The notes beneath the pieces were generated by a model. That model saw only the letters and a program-made list of their open reading frames with translations. It made no database searches and was not told the origin of the DNA. Of a stretch of DNA of 64,000 nucleotides, positions 17,491 through 27,236 are shown piece after piece. The stretch is from Micromonospora sp. CCTCC AA 2012012. GTDB taxonomy: Bacteria; Actinomycetota; Actinomycetes; Mycobacteriales; Micromonosporaceae. The stretch's first letter is position 1. Each line of letters begins with the position of its first letter. Where the stretch lies: assembly GCF_040499845.1 (NCBI RefSeq), contig NZ_CP159342.1, positions 1,922,001 through 1,986,000 of the forward strand, read 5' to 3'. A program made the translations under genes and the position numbers.

Positions 17491-18120
17491 ATGGACCGGA
17501 CAACCGATCCACGGGTACGGCGTACCCGCGCCGCGGTCATCACGGCGGCTCTCGGCCTGCTCACCGAGCGGGGCCTGGCCGGCACCACCATCGAGGCCGT
17601 CGCGGAGCGGTCCGGGGTCGCGAAGACGACGATCTACCGCCACTGGGACGGGCAGGGCGCCCTGGTGCTGGACGCGTTCGACACCGTCCGGCGGGCGCCC
17701 GTCGACCCCGACACCGGCACGCTCCGCGGTGACCTGCTCGACCTGGTCACCGGCCTCGCCGGGGCGCTGTCCACCGGCCCGGCGGCGGGGCTGATGTTCG
17801 CGCTGATCGACGCCGCCGAGCGGGACCCGCAGCTCGCCGCCCTGCACCGCCGGGAGGCCGAAGCCCGGCACGCCGTGATCCTGCACGCCATCACGCGGGG
17901 CATCGCCCGGGGTGAGCTGCCCGCCGACACCGACCCGGCCGACGTGCTCGACCAGCTGGCCGGTCCACTCTTCCACCGCCGCGCCGTCTCCGGGGCGACC
18001 CTCGACGCCGCCTTCGCCGAGCGGGTGGTCGACGGGGTGCTCGCCGCGTACGCGGGCCGCGACAGCCAGGGCCTGTCCTGCCGATCCCGACAGGTCGGGA
18101 ACGGAACGTCAGCGGGCTAG
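17491..18120 (+). CDS. TetR-family regulator
   Basis: About 209 residues (ATG 17491; GTG 17482 also possible). The N-terminal helix-turn-helix reads TTIEAVAERSGVAKTTIYRHW, preceded by the usual first helix AAVITAALGLLTERG. The C-terminal ligand domain is of the TetR_C type with LMFALIDAAERDPQLAALH. It is the last gene of the nitroreductase-NmrA-TetR unit, 36 bases after NmrA, and probably represses that unit through the dyads at 16068-16089. Confidence 0.92.
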   Translation: MDRTTDPRVRRTRAAVITAALGLLTERGLAGTTIEAVAERSGVAKTTIYRHWDGQGALVLDAFDTVRRAPVDPDTGTLRGDLLDLVTGLAGALSTGPAAGLMFALIDAAERDPQLAALHRREAEARHAVILHAITRGIARGELPADTDPADVLDQLAGPLFHRRAVSGATLDAAFAERVVDGVLAAYAGRDSQGLSCRSRQVGNGTSAG

Positions 18121-18129
18121 GGTGTCGAG

Positions 18130-18642
18130 GTGACGAATGCCCGGCCGCTGGACAGCGAGGAACTCGCCAGCACGGCTCCGGAGCGCGAGCTGTTGGAAGC
18201 CTTCATCGACGCGTATCGCGATGTCATCATCGCCAAGCTCCGCGGGCTGTCGGAGGATGACGCCCGCCGGCGCCTGGTGCCCTCGCTCACCACGCCCATC
18301 GGTCTCGTCACCCACGCCGCCGCCGTTGAGCGGAACTGGTTCCAGCACTGCCTGGAGCAGCGGCCGCGTGAACAAATCAGCGGCAACTCGTCCGGTGACG
18401 ACGCCAGCTGGCAGGTCGACCCGGACGAGACGGTCGCGGACGTCATCGCGGAGTACGCCGCGGTCTGTGACCGGTCGAGGCGGATCGCAGCCGGCTTCGC
18501 CCTCGACGACACCGTGCCGCATCCCCGCCTGGGCAGGGTGTCCCTCCGCTACATCTACGTCCACATGATCCGTGAGTTGGCACGGCACTGCGGCCAGGCC
18601 GACATCCTCCGGGAGCAGATCGACGGCACGACCGGCGACTGA
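18130..18642 (+). CDS. DinB/DUF664 family protein
   Basis: A 170-residue four-helix-bundle protein of the DinB superfamily, starting at GTG 18130 nine bases after the TetR stop. The likely metal-binding histidines are in LVTHAAAVERNWFQH and in the C-terminal helix HMIRELARHCGQADILRE. Related actinobacterial DUF664 proteins include mycothiol-dependent enzymes, but thiol-transfer activity is not shown by sequence alone. A strong stem-loop follows. Confidence 0.9.
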   Translation: MTNARPLDSEELASTAPERELLEAFIDAYRDVIIAKLRGLSEDDARRRLVPSLTTPIGLVTHAAAVERNWFQHCLEQRPREQISGNSSGDDASWQVDPDETVADVIAEYAAVCDRSRRIAAGFALDDTVPHPRLGRVSLRYIYVHMIRELARHCGQADILREQIDGTTGD

Positions 18643-18712
18643 CGTCCATCCTCATCGAAACCGGGCTGGCCGGCCGGGACGGCCCCGTGCCGGCCGGCAC
18701 CCCGCAGCCGAG

Positions 18713-18750
18713 CGAGCCCCGGCCGGTCCTGACGGATCGGCCGGGGCTCG
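18713..18750. terminator. Bidirectional terminator between DinB and katG
   Basis: CGAGCCCCGGCCG and CGGCCGGGGCTCG pair over 13 bp around a 12-base loop, between two converging genes. Confidence 0.7.
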
Positions 18751-18764
18751 TCGGGTGGTACGGG

Positions 18765-21493
<2,729 letters not shown>

Positions 21494-21499
21494 GCGACG

Positions 21500-21530
21500 A
21501 ACATAGCCCACTCTTCTGGAATCATTCAAG
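21500..21530 (-). promoter_or_regulatory. furA promoter with Fur-type operator
   Basis: On the minus strand the sequence CTTGAATGATTCCAGAAG (21530-21513) is a near-palindrome TTGAAT-G-ATTCCA of the Fur/PerR type. Its left half is also the -35 (TTGAAT, 21529-21524), with TATGTT (21505-21500) as -10 at 18 bases. Transcription would start at or within a base or two of the furA ATG, so the mRNA would be leaderless, and a bound repressor would cover the -35. Confidence 0.7.
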
Positions 21531-21595
21531 TTTTCGCCGACGGCGTGTCCCACTTACCTGATCAACGAGCCAGGCCCGCGCCGGCCACGACCAGG

Positions 21596-21618
21596 GCCCG
21601 ACGAGACGTACGTCGGGC
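21596..21618 (-). terminator. Stem-loop after the Sel1-repeat gene
   Basis: GCCCGACG and CGTCGGGC form a perfect 8-bp stem with a 7-base loop, 90 bases past the stop of the leftward Sel1-like gene and upstream of furA. Confidence 0.5.
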
Positions 21619-21707
21619 AGCCCGGGCGGACCGCCGACGGAGAGATCCTCCGGCCGGGCCGCGTCCCGGCCGCTGCGGCACGCCGACGCCCGAGGGGCGA
21701 TGTCGGC

Positions 21708-22334
21708 TCACCGGAAGCGAGCGTCGTCGCCGCCTGCGGCGTCGCGGACCGCTGCCGCGCGGGCGCGCAACTGCGCAGCCTCACCGGTGCGTCCGTGGGC
21801 GTCGAGCAGATCCGCCGTGTACTCCATCGCGTACGGGTCGCCGAGCTGGATCGCGCGGCTGAACGCCCGCAGCGCCGTGCGCTCGTCGCCGTGGTCGCGG
21901 AACGCGACGCCCAACGCGGTGACGGGGAACATCTCCTCCTGGTCGAGCACCGGATCGACCCACCGCGTGGCGCGCACGTGGTCACCCCGCCCCAGCGCGA
22001 GCCGCACCAGGCCCACCATGGCATCCGGGTCGCCCAGGTCCGCGGCCTTCTGCCAGATCACCTCGGCACGGTTGGTGTCGCCCTGCCGGGCCCAGATGGT
22101 GCCCAGATTGAAACCGGCGGGAGCGTTGCCCGACCGCCACGCCTTCTCCAGCCACCGCAGGCCGTCACGGTGCTCGCCGCGCTGGTACGACCAGAGACCC
22201 AGGTTGGCCATCGACACCACGTGCCCTGCTCGTGCGGCCCGCTCGACGGCCGCCACCGACTGCGGCGTCGGCAGCCCGTCCGGGCCCAGCTCGACCTCGG
22301 GATCCGGCACCTCGTCGCGACGCCACATGACCAT
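21708..22334 (-). CDS. Sel1/TPR-like helical repeat protein
   Basis: A 208-residue protein made of about four to five Sel1-like helical pairs: GHVVSMANLGLWSYQRGEHR, GNAPAGFNLGTIWARQGDTN, GDPDAMVGLVRLALGRGDH and GDPYAMEYTADLLDAHGRTG. Such repeats are protein-protein interaction scaffolds. No catalytic domain, signal peptide or membrane helix. It is 36 bases upstream-separated from the MFS gene on the same strand and may be its operon's last gene, but no functional link is evident. Confidence 0.8.
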   Translation of the reverse strand: MVMWRRDEVPDPEVELGPDGLPTPQSVAAVERAARAGHVVSMANLGLWSYQRGEHRDGLRWLEKAWRSGNAPAGFNLGTIWARQGDTNRAEVIWQKAADLGDPDAMVGLVRLALGRGDHVRATRWVDPVLDQEEMFPVTALGVAFRDHGDERTALRAFSRAIQLGDPYAMEYTADLLDAHGRTGEAAQLRARAAAVRDAAGGDDARFR

Positions 22335-22370
22335 GCCCGCCCCCTCTCTGGTCGCCGTCCGGTGTCCGGC

Positions 22371-23615
22371 TCAGGTGCCCGGCGGATCGATGGTGGCGAT
22401 GTGACGCACCGGCGAGGCGAGGAGCCAGAGTACGGCAAGGGCACCGCCGAGGCCGGCGACGACCAGCGTCGGTCGTAGGCCGACGGTGCTGCCCATCCAC
22501 CCCCCGACCAGGGCGCCGAGTGGCCTGATGCCGTAGTTGACGGCGCTGTAGGCGCCCGCCCGGCGGCCCCGCGCGTCGTCGGGCGTGACCGAGGTGAGCA
22601 GGGCGTTGAGGTTGACGTCCATCAGCATCACCCCGGCGCTGGAGACGAGTTCGACGGCGGCGAGCGCCGCGATCCGGGCCCAGGTCGGGCCGGAGACGAA
22701 CGCGGCCAGCGACAGCGGTGCCGAGAAGAGCACCACGCCGATCATCGCGGTTCGGCCGAGCCCGGTGGCGCGGGAGATCCGGGGCGCCAGTGCCGCGCCG
22801 GCCAGTCCACCGACCGCGCCGACGCCGATGGCGCCGGCCGACAGGTCGAGCTCCCGGCTGGCATAGAGCACCATCAGCGCGTTCGCCATCAGGGTGAAGA
22901 AGTTGACCGTGCTGGTGCAGCCGAGGGCCGCGCGCATCACCGGGTGTCGCAGCACCAGCACGAGTCCGTCCCGGACCAGACCGAGCGTCGAGGACCGCGC
23001 CGGCGCCGGCCGGGCCTCGGTCACCGGAATCCGACCGATCAGCACCGCGGAGGCGAGGAAGGAGACCGCGTCGACGAGGATCGCGACCGGGGCGGTGAGG
23101 ACCTGCACCAGTCCGCCGCCGAGAGCCGGCCCGGCGACGAAGGAGGCCGCCCGGCTCAGACTCAGCCTGCTGTTCGCCTCGACGTAGGCCGACGGCGGGA
23201 CCAGGGCGACGAAGAACGCCTGGTACGCCATGCCGAAGAGCACCGCACCGGCCCCGGTGAGGACGGCCACCAGGTAGAGCTGCGTCAGCGTGACCGCGTC
23301 CAGCAGGTAGGCCACCGGGAGGCTCAGCAGCACCGCCGCCCGGGCCAGGTCGGCCACGATCAGCAGGCGGCGCTTGCGGGTCCGTTGGTCCACCCATGCG
23401 CCGACGAGGATGCCCAGCAGGTTGGGCAGCCAGATCAGCGCGGTGAGGATGCTGACCTGCGCGGGTGTGGCGGCGAGGACGGTGACCGCGATGAGCGGCA
23501 GGGCCAGCTCGCTGATCCGGTCGCCGATCTGGGAGACGGTCTGGCCGACCCAGAACGTCCGGAACCGTAGGTCGCCGCGCAGGACCGCCGGGGGCGCCGC
23601 GCTGGTGGCGGTCAC
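22371..23615 (-). CDS. MFS exporter (EntS/MFS_3 type)
   Basis: A 414-residue major facilitator with about 12 membrane helices. It starts FRTFWVGQTVSQIGDRISEL and has the cytosolic loop DQRTRKRRLLIVADLARAA after helices 2-3, typical of the transmembrane-secretion-effector/EntS branch. The GTG at 23615 overlaps the stop of the ArsR-type regulator (GTGA), so the two are translationally coupled. The regulator presumably represses both until the exported compound or drug appears. Substrate unknown. Confidence 0.9.
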   Translation of the reverse strand: MTATSAAPPAVLRGDLRFRTFWVGQTVSQIGDRISELALPLIAVTVLAATPAQVSILTALIWLPNLLGILVGAWVDQRTRKRRLLIVADLARAAVLLSLPVAYLLDAVTLTQLYLVAVLTGAGAVLFGMAYQAFFVALVPPSAYVEANSRLSLSRAASFVAGPALGGGLVQVLTAPVAILVDAVSFLASAVLIGRIPVTEARPAPARSSTLGLVRDGLVLVLRHPVMRAALGCTSTVNFFTLMANALMVLYASRELDLSAGAIGVGAVGGLAGAALAPRISRATGLGRTAMIGVVLFSAPLSLAAFVSGPTWARIAALAAVELVSSAGVMLMDVNLNALLTSVTPDDARGRRAGAYSAVNYGIRPLGALVGGWMGSTVGLRPTLVVAGLGGALAVLWLLASPVRHIATIDPPGT

Positions 23616-24205
23616 GCCGGCGCCTGCTCGTCGTCCGCCTCGGGCAGCAGGTAGCGCAGCATCCGGACGCTCCGCGCGCCGTCCGGCGCCGGACCGTCCT
23701 TGCGTCGGACGTACGGGGCGAGCAGCGCCTCGATCGCCTCTTCGAGTTGCTGCACCTCGTCGGCGGTGGCGACGAACCGGGTGTCCGCCATGCCTGCCAG
23801 GGCCTGCCACCGCGGGCTCAGGCGGGGCTCGTCCCGCAGCGACCATCGGGTGGGCTCCTCGGCGGACCGGGCGAACATCGCGGCGCGGAGCTGCCGGGCC
23901 GCGTCCTGGCCTTCCGCGTCGTCGGGCATGGTGAACCGGAAGCCCTTGCCGACCGCCTGCCACCACCGCTCGCGCTTGCTGGTCGCACCGTCCCAGTCGG
24001 TGACGAGTCCGAAGGACGCGAGGTGCCGCAGGTGCCAACTGAGCACCGACGGGGTGGCGCCGACGTGCGGCGCGAGCTGGGTGGCGGTGGCCGGGCCGTG
24101 TCGTTGCAGCCGGTCGAGCAGCGCCAGCCGGATCGGATGGGCCAGGGCCCGCAGCGCCTGGGGCGCGGTCAGCTCCACATCCCCGTACGGATTCGTGAAA
24201 GACAT
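23612..24205 (-). CDS. ArsR-type helix-turn-helix regulator of the MFS gene
   Basis: A 197-residue winged-helix protein: LAHPIRLALLDRLQRHGPAT, then ATQLAPHVGATPSVLSWHLR as the recognition unit, and a C-terminal helical dimerisation part. No cysteine metal site of the classic ArsR kind is visible, so it likely senses an organic ligand. ATG 24205 lies inside the palindrome at 24194-24227, and a promoter with no leader can be read there, so autorepression of the regulator-exporter operon is strongly suggested. Confidence 0.9.
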   Translation of the reverse strand: MSFTNPYGDVELTAPQALRALAHPIRLALLDRLQRHGPATATQLAPHVGATPSVLSWHLRHLASFGLVTDWDGATSKRERWWQAVGKGFRFTMPDDAEGQDAARQLRAAMFARSAEEPTRWSLRDEPRLSPRWQALAGMADTRFVATADEVQQLEEAIEALLAPYVRRKDGPAPDGARSVRMLRYLLPEADDEQAPA

Positions 24206-24227
24206 GTTTCGAAACTAGTCTTTCACG
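24194..24227. promoter_or_regulatory. 34-bp palindrome over the ArsR/MFS promoter and start codon
   Basis: CGTGAAAGAC (24194-24203) and GTCTTTCACG (24218-24227) are perfect inverted repeats around a central GTTTCGAAAC palindrome (24206-24215). The minus-strand promoter is TTGCCG (24241-24236), 18 bases, TAGTTT (24217-24212); the regulator's ATG (24205-24203) is inside the palindrome. Repressor binding would cover -10, start site and start codon together. Confidence 0.75.
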
Positions 24228-24290
24228 TCTCTCGTCGGCAACCCCCTTCGTCGTCCGGCCAGGGGCGGGTCGGTTACGTAGGGTCGAGGG

Positions 24291-24488
24291 GTGGACGTGC
24301 TGCTGCGCGGCGGACCGGGCGACGGCCAGGTCGTGCCCGGCGGCGGGGAGACCGTCGTGTGGCGGAGCTGCCTGTACGAGATCACCGCCGAGTTCGACCG
24401 CCGCCACGGGCGCGACCTGCGGGTCTACCGGCACCGTCCCGACTGCTGTGAACCGTACGGTCGAGGCGGCGAGGACCGCTGCGAGTAG
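24291..24488 (+). CDS. Small cysteine-containing protein of unknown function
   Basis: 65 residues from GTG 24291, divergent from the ArsR gene. It begins VDVLLRGGPGDGQVVPGGGE and ends with YRHRPDCCEPYGRGGEDRCE, giving a C-terminal cysteine cluster (CC and C). TAGGGT six bases before the GTG could be the -10 of a leaderless transcript. Small actinobacterial proteins with an LRGGP start are common, but I cannot name a function. Codon third positions are GC-rich in this frame. Confidence 0.6.
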   Translation: MDVLLRGGPGDGQVVPGGGETVVWRSCLYEITAEFDRRHGRDLRVYRHRPDCCEPYGRGGEDRCE

Positions 24489-24499
24489 GCACGCCGTTA

Positions 24500-24543
24500 A
24501 GGAACGATCGTTCTTGACTGAACGTTCCTGAACCGGATACGGT
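24500..24543 (+). promoter_or_regulatory. Promoter and paired operators of the TetR gene
   Basis: GAACGATCGTTC (24502-24513, a perfect 12-bp palindrome) and GAACGTTC (24520-24527) flank the -35 TTGACT (24514-24519). AGGAACG and CGTTCCT also form an outer inverted repeat (24500-24506 with 24523-24529). TACGGT (24538-24543) is the -10 at 18 bases, so transcription would begin at the GTG of the TetR gene at 24550, without a leader. Confidence 0.7.
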
Positions 24544-24549
24544 CCTCCC

Positions 24550-25104
24550 GTGGGCCGACCGAGAGCGTTCGACGAGACCGAGGTGATCAGGGCTGCGGCG
24601 AGCCTGTTCGCCGGCCGGGCGTACGACGGCATCTCCGTCGACGACCTCGTGACGCACCTCGGCGTACACCGCAACAGCCTCTACAAGGTCTTCGGCAGCA
24701 AGCGTGGGCTCTATCTGGCCGCCCTGCGGTGGCATCTGGAGCACCAGGTCCGACCGCTGCTGGCCGAGGTCACCGGGGCCCCCGACCGGACGCGGGCACT
24801 GCGGGAGATGGTCGTGGCCGCCACCACCGGGCCCGACCTGGACCTGCTGGTGCTGGCGATGGCCGAACGGGCACCGGTCGACCCCGAGGTGGCCGAGGAG
24901 GTCGCCCGAGCGATGCGCGACTTCGACGCGGTCATCGAGCCCGCCCTGAGCGACCACGTGGCACCCGCCGACGATCCGCCCTCAGCCCTCGCCCACGCGC
25001 TCACCGCGGCGCTCCTCGGCCTGCGCCTGCGGCTGCGCACCGGCGTCGACGAGGCCGGGGCGAGCACCGCGCTGTTCGACCGGCTGTTCCACTCGCAACC
25101 CTGA
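24550..25104 (+). CDS. TetR-family regulator
   Basis: A 184-residue repressor starting at GTG 24550. The helix-turn-helix is ISVDDLVTHLGVHRNSLYKVF, preceded by VIRAAASLFAGRAYDG. The C-terminal domain is short and Ala/Leu-rich. It is followed ten bases later by a small gene on the same strand, and paired GAACG operators precede it, so autorepression together with the small gene is likely. Confidence 0.93.
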   Translation: MGRPRAFDETEVIRAAASLFAGRAYDGISVDDLVTHLGVHRNSLYKVFGSKRGLYLAALRWHLEHQVRPLLAEVTGAPDRTRALREMVVAATTGPDLDLLVLAMAERAPVDPEVAEEVARAMRDFDAVIEPALSDHVAPADDPPSALAHALTAALLGLRLRLRTGVDEAGASTALFDRLFHSQP

Positions 25105-25114
25105 AGGAGACCCC

Positions 25115-25471
25115 GTGGCCACCGCGCACATCGACAACGACACCCTCATCGTCGAGATCGAAGGACTGGACCGGCTCTGGACCCTCAAGAGCCGCCTGGA
25201 GATCCCGCTGCGCAACGTCCGGGGCGCCACCGCCGACCCCGGCGTGATCCGGGAGCCCAAGGGGATCCGGGCGCCCGGGACGTACCTTCCGGGCGTCATC
25301 ACGGCGGGCACGTTCCACCTCGACGGCGAGCGGATCTTCTGGGACGTGCGTGACCCGGCCAAGGCGGTCGTCATCGAGCTGCGCGACGAGCGCTACGCCC
25401 GTCTCATCGTCCAGGTCGAGGACCCTCGGGCCACCGTCGCCCTCGTCGAAGGCGCCATCGCCCGCCCCTGA
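25115..25471 (+). CDS. Uncharacterised 118-residue protein, target of the TetR unit
   Basis: Starts at GTG 25115 with AAGGAG seven bases upstream, ten bases after the TetR stop. It reads as an all-beta domain: DNDTLIVEIEGLDRLWTLK, IPLRNVRGATADP, GVITAGTFHLDGERIFWDVR, then KAVVIELRDERYARLIVQVE and a closing helix. The pattern is reminiscent of a PH-like fold, but I do not recognise a named family with certainty. No membrane helix. Co-regulated with the TetR gene by position. Confidence 0.8.
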   Translation: MATAHIDNDTLIVEIEGLDRLWTLKSRLEIPLRNVRGATADPGVIREPKGIRAPGTYLPGVITAGTFHLDGERIFWDVRDPAKAVVIELRDERYARLIVQVEDPRATVALVEGAIARP

Positions 25472-25514
25472 TTCCACCGTCGGCCTGGTGGGCGGGTGCG
25501 CTGACCGGTCGACG

Positions 25515-25529
25515 CCCCCCCCCCCCCCC
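25515..25529. repeat. Run of 15 cytosines
   Basis: An uninterrupted C15 tract, far longer than any other homopolymer in the window, directly before a broken VOC-family remnant. It may be a slippage hotspot or a sequencing/assembly error. Confidence 0.9.
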
Positions 25530-25634
25530 GAGGAACGGGTGCGTCACGACGTCGACCTGGGTCAGGGCGACGTGCCGTGGACGGTGCTCGCCGACCCGGC
25601 GGGGAACGAGTTCTGCGTGCTCACCCCGCGTTGA
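25530..25634 (+). pseudogene. C-terminal remnant of a VOC (glyoxalase-like) protein
   Basis: The frame ending at TGA 25634 gives RVRHDVDLGQGDVPWTVL followed by ADPAGNEFCVLTPR, the characteristic last strand pair of VOC/glyoxalase-like proteins (DPxGNEFCVL). The N-terminal domain is missing: upstream in this frame there is only the C15 tract and non-family sequence. Either the gene has been truncated or the tract hides a length error that breaks the frame; the 43 bases before the tract still do not resemble VOC sequence, which favours real loss. Confidence 0.65.
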
Positions 25635-25643
25635 CGGCGGGGC

Positions 25644-26045
25644 TCACCCGAGGTCGTAGTCGAACCAGACCCGGTGCGTCCCGTCGGCGTCGACGGTCAA
25701 CCCGCCCGTGCCGGTGATGCCGGCCAGCTCCCTGGTGCCGCTGGCCGGCACGATCACGAAGAACTCGCCGGTGCGGTCACTGCCGGACGTGGTCGCCGAG
25801 TGGGCGAAGTTGAACGCCCCGGCCCGCCCGTTGAGGGACCCCTCGAACGACTCCATCGCCACGTAGGTGCCGACCCCGCTGGCCTGGTCGAAGGCGGCGG
25901 TGAACAGGGTCGCCGACCGGCCCACGACCTCACCGTCGTACCGCTTCTCCATGATGGCCACCCCGACGGGCAGCGCGGTGGCCACGGCCGGAATCACCTC
26001 GGTGGGGTCGAATGCCTGCACCGCGAACGTCCCGGCAGCTCTCAT
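25644..26045 (-). CDS. DUF3224 family protein
   Basis: About 133 residues from ATG 26045 (ATG 26054 also possible). A compact beta-barrel type protein with FAVQAFDPTEVIPAV, MEKRYDGEVVGRS, GTYVAMESFEGSLNGRAGAF and TGEFFVIVPASGTRELAGIT, all characteristic of DUF3224, structurally allene-oxide-cyclase-like. Function unknown. No export signal. It sits 47 bases downstream of the SDR gene on the same strand. Confidence 0.88.
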   Translation of the reverse strand: MRAAGTFAVQAFDPTEVIPAVATALPVGVAIMEKRYDGEVVGRSATLFTAAFDQASGVGTYVAMESFEGSLNGRAGAFNFAHSATTSGSDRTGEFFVIVPASGTRELAGITGTGGLTVDADGTHRVWFDYDLG

Positions 26046-26092
26046 GCCGCGCATCGTAGCGCCGTCCCCGCGGCGCCCGCCCCGCCCGGACG

Positions 26093-27061
26093 TCAGCCGA
26101 ACGTGTCGACGCCGGTGAGTTCGGCGGACAGCGCCCAGAGCCGGGCCGCCGCCGCCGGGTCCACGGCGTGCGCGTCCACCCCCGACGTACGGGCGGTGGG
26201 TCCCCCCACGTCCGTCGGCTCGGCGATGTCGCAGTCCTCGCAGTAGACCCCGCCCATCCCGGCCAGCGCCGGCGAGGTGGCCGCCCACACTGAGGTGGCG
26301 GCGCCCTGCTCCGGGGTCTTGAAACGCTCGTTGACGGTGCCCGCCTCGTCGATCCAGCCGGAGGCGATCATCTCCTCGCGGGGCAGGTGCCGTTGCAGCT
26401 CGGTCATGATGCCGCCGGGGTGCACCGCGAACGCCCGCACCCCGACCGGCTCTCCCAGCTCGTCCAGCCGTACGGCGAAGAGGCTGTTGGCGGTCTTGGC
26501 CTGCCCGTACGCCTGCCACTTGTCGTAGCCGGTGGTGAACTGCGGGTCGTCGAAGCGGATCGGGGACAGCTTGTGGCCGGTGGAGGAGAGCGCCACCACC
26601 CGCGCGCCCCCGTCGGCGACGAGCGCGGGGCGCAGCAGGTTGGTGAGGGTGTAGTGGCCGAGGTGGTTGGTGGCGAACTGCGACTCCCAGCCCGGCCCCA
26701 CCCGGGACTCCGGGCTGGCCATCACCGCCGCGTTGTTGACCAGGATGTCGATGCCGCGCCCGCTGGCGAGGAACCCTTCGGCGAACGCCCGCACGCTCCG
26801 CTGGTCGGCGAGGTCCAGCTCGTCGACCTCCACCGAGCCGGCGACGTCGTCGAGCGCGCCGCGGGCGTGCTCGGGTCGACGGGCGGGCACCACCACGTGT
26901 GCGCCGGCGCCCGCCAACGCCCGGGTGGTCTCCAGTCCGAGCCCGGAGTAGCCGCCGGTGACGACCGCGAGGCGACCGGTGAGGTCGACGTCCCGCAGCA
27001 CCTCGGTGGCCGTGCTCCGGGCCCCGAATCCGCTGCCGATCCTGCGTTGAGCGCTGCGCAT
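26093..27061 (-). CDS. Short-chain dehydrogenase/reductase (retinol-dehydrogenase-like)
   Basis: A 322-residue SDR with the cofactor motif VVTGGYSGLGLETTRAL, the NNAAV segment (ILVNNAAVMASPES), catalytic Ser in VVALSSTGHKLSPI and the YxxxK pair in QAYGQAKTANSLF. The length and the conserved GIMTELQRHLP segment place it with oxidoreductases annotated as light-dependent protochlorophyllide or retinol dehydrogenase-like. Substrate unknown. ATG 27061 is the first start in frame; a start nearer the Rossmann fold is possible. Confidence 0.9.
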   Translation of the reverse strand: MRSAQRRIGSGFGARSTATEVLRDVDLTGRLAVVTGGYSGLGLETTRALAGAGAHVVVPARRPEHARGALDDVAGSVEVDELDLADQRSVRAFAEGFLASGRGIDILVNNAAVMASPESRVGPGWESQFATNHLGHYTLTNLLRPALVADGGARVVALSSTGHKLSPIRFDDPQFTTGYDKWQAYGQAKTANSLFAVRLDELGEPVGVRAFAVHPGGIMTELQRHLPREEMIASGWIDEAGTVNERFKTPEQGAATSVWAATSPALAGMGGVYCEDCDIAEPTDVGGPTARTSGVDAHAVDPAAAARLWALSAELTGVDTFG

Positions 27062-27236
27062 GATCCCGAGCCTACCCGCGCGGGGTGGCGCGCTCCGGCG
27101 TACCGGAACGCCGCGGGGCTGCGCCGTCGCGGCGGCCGGGACCGTCGCCCGTTACGCGGCCGGCTCCGGAACGACGACCGGGACCGGCGCCGGCTAGGAC
27201 GACTGCGCGAGCGGCTCCGGGCCGACGAGTGACCGG

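Noticed and set aside
27062..27236. 175-base gap between the SDR gene and the NLR gene examined for an attachment site or small RNA
   Set aside because: Contains only GC-rich imperfect repeats; no tRNA-like end, integrase or clear hairpin with flanking signals.
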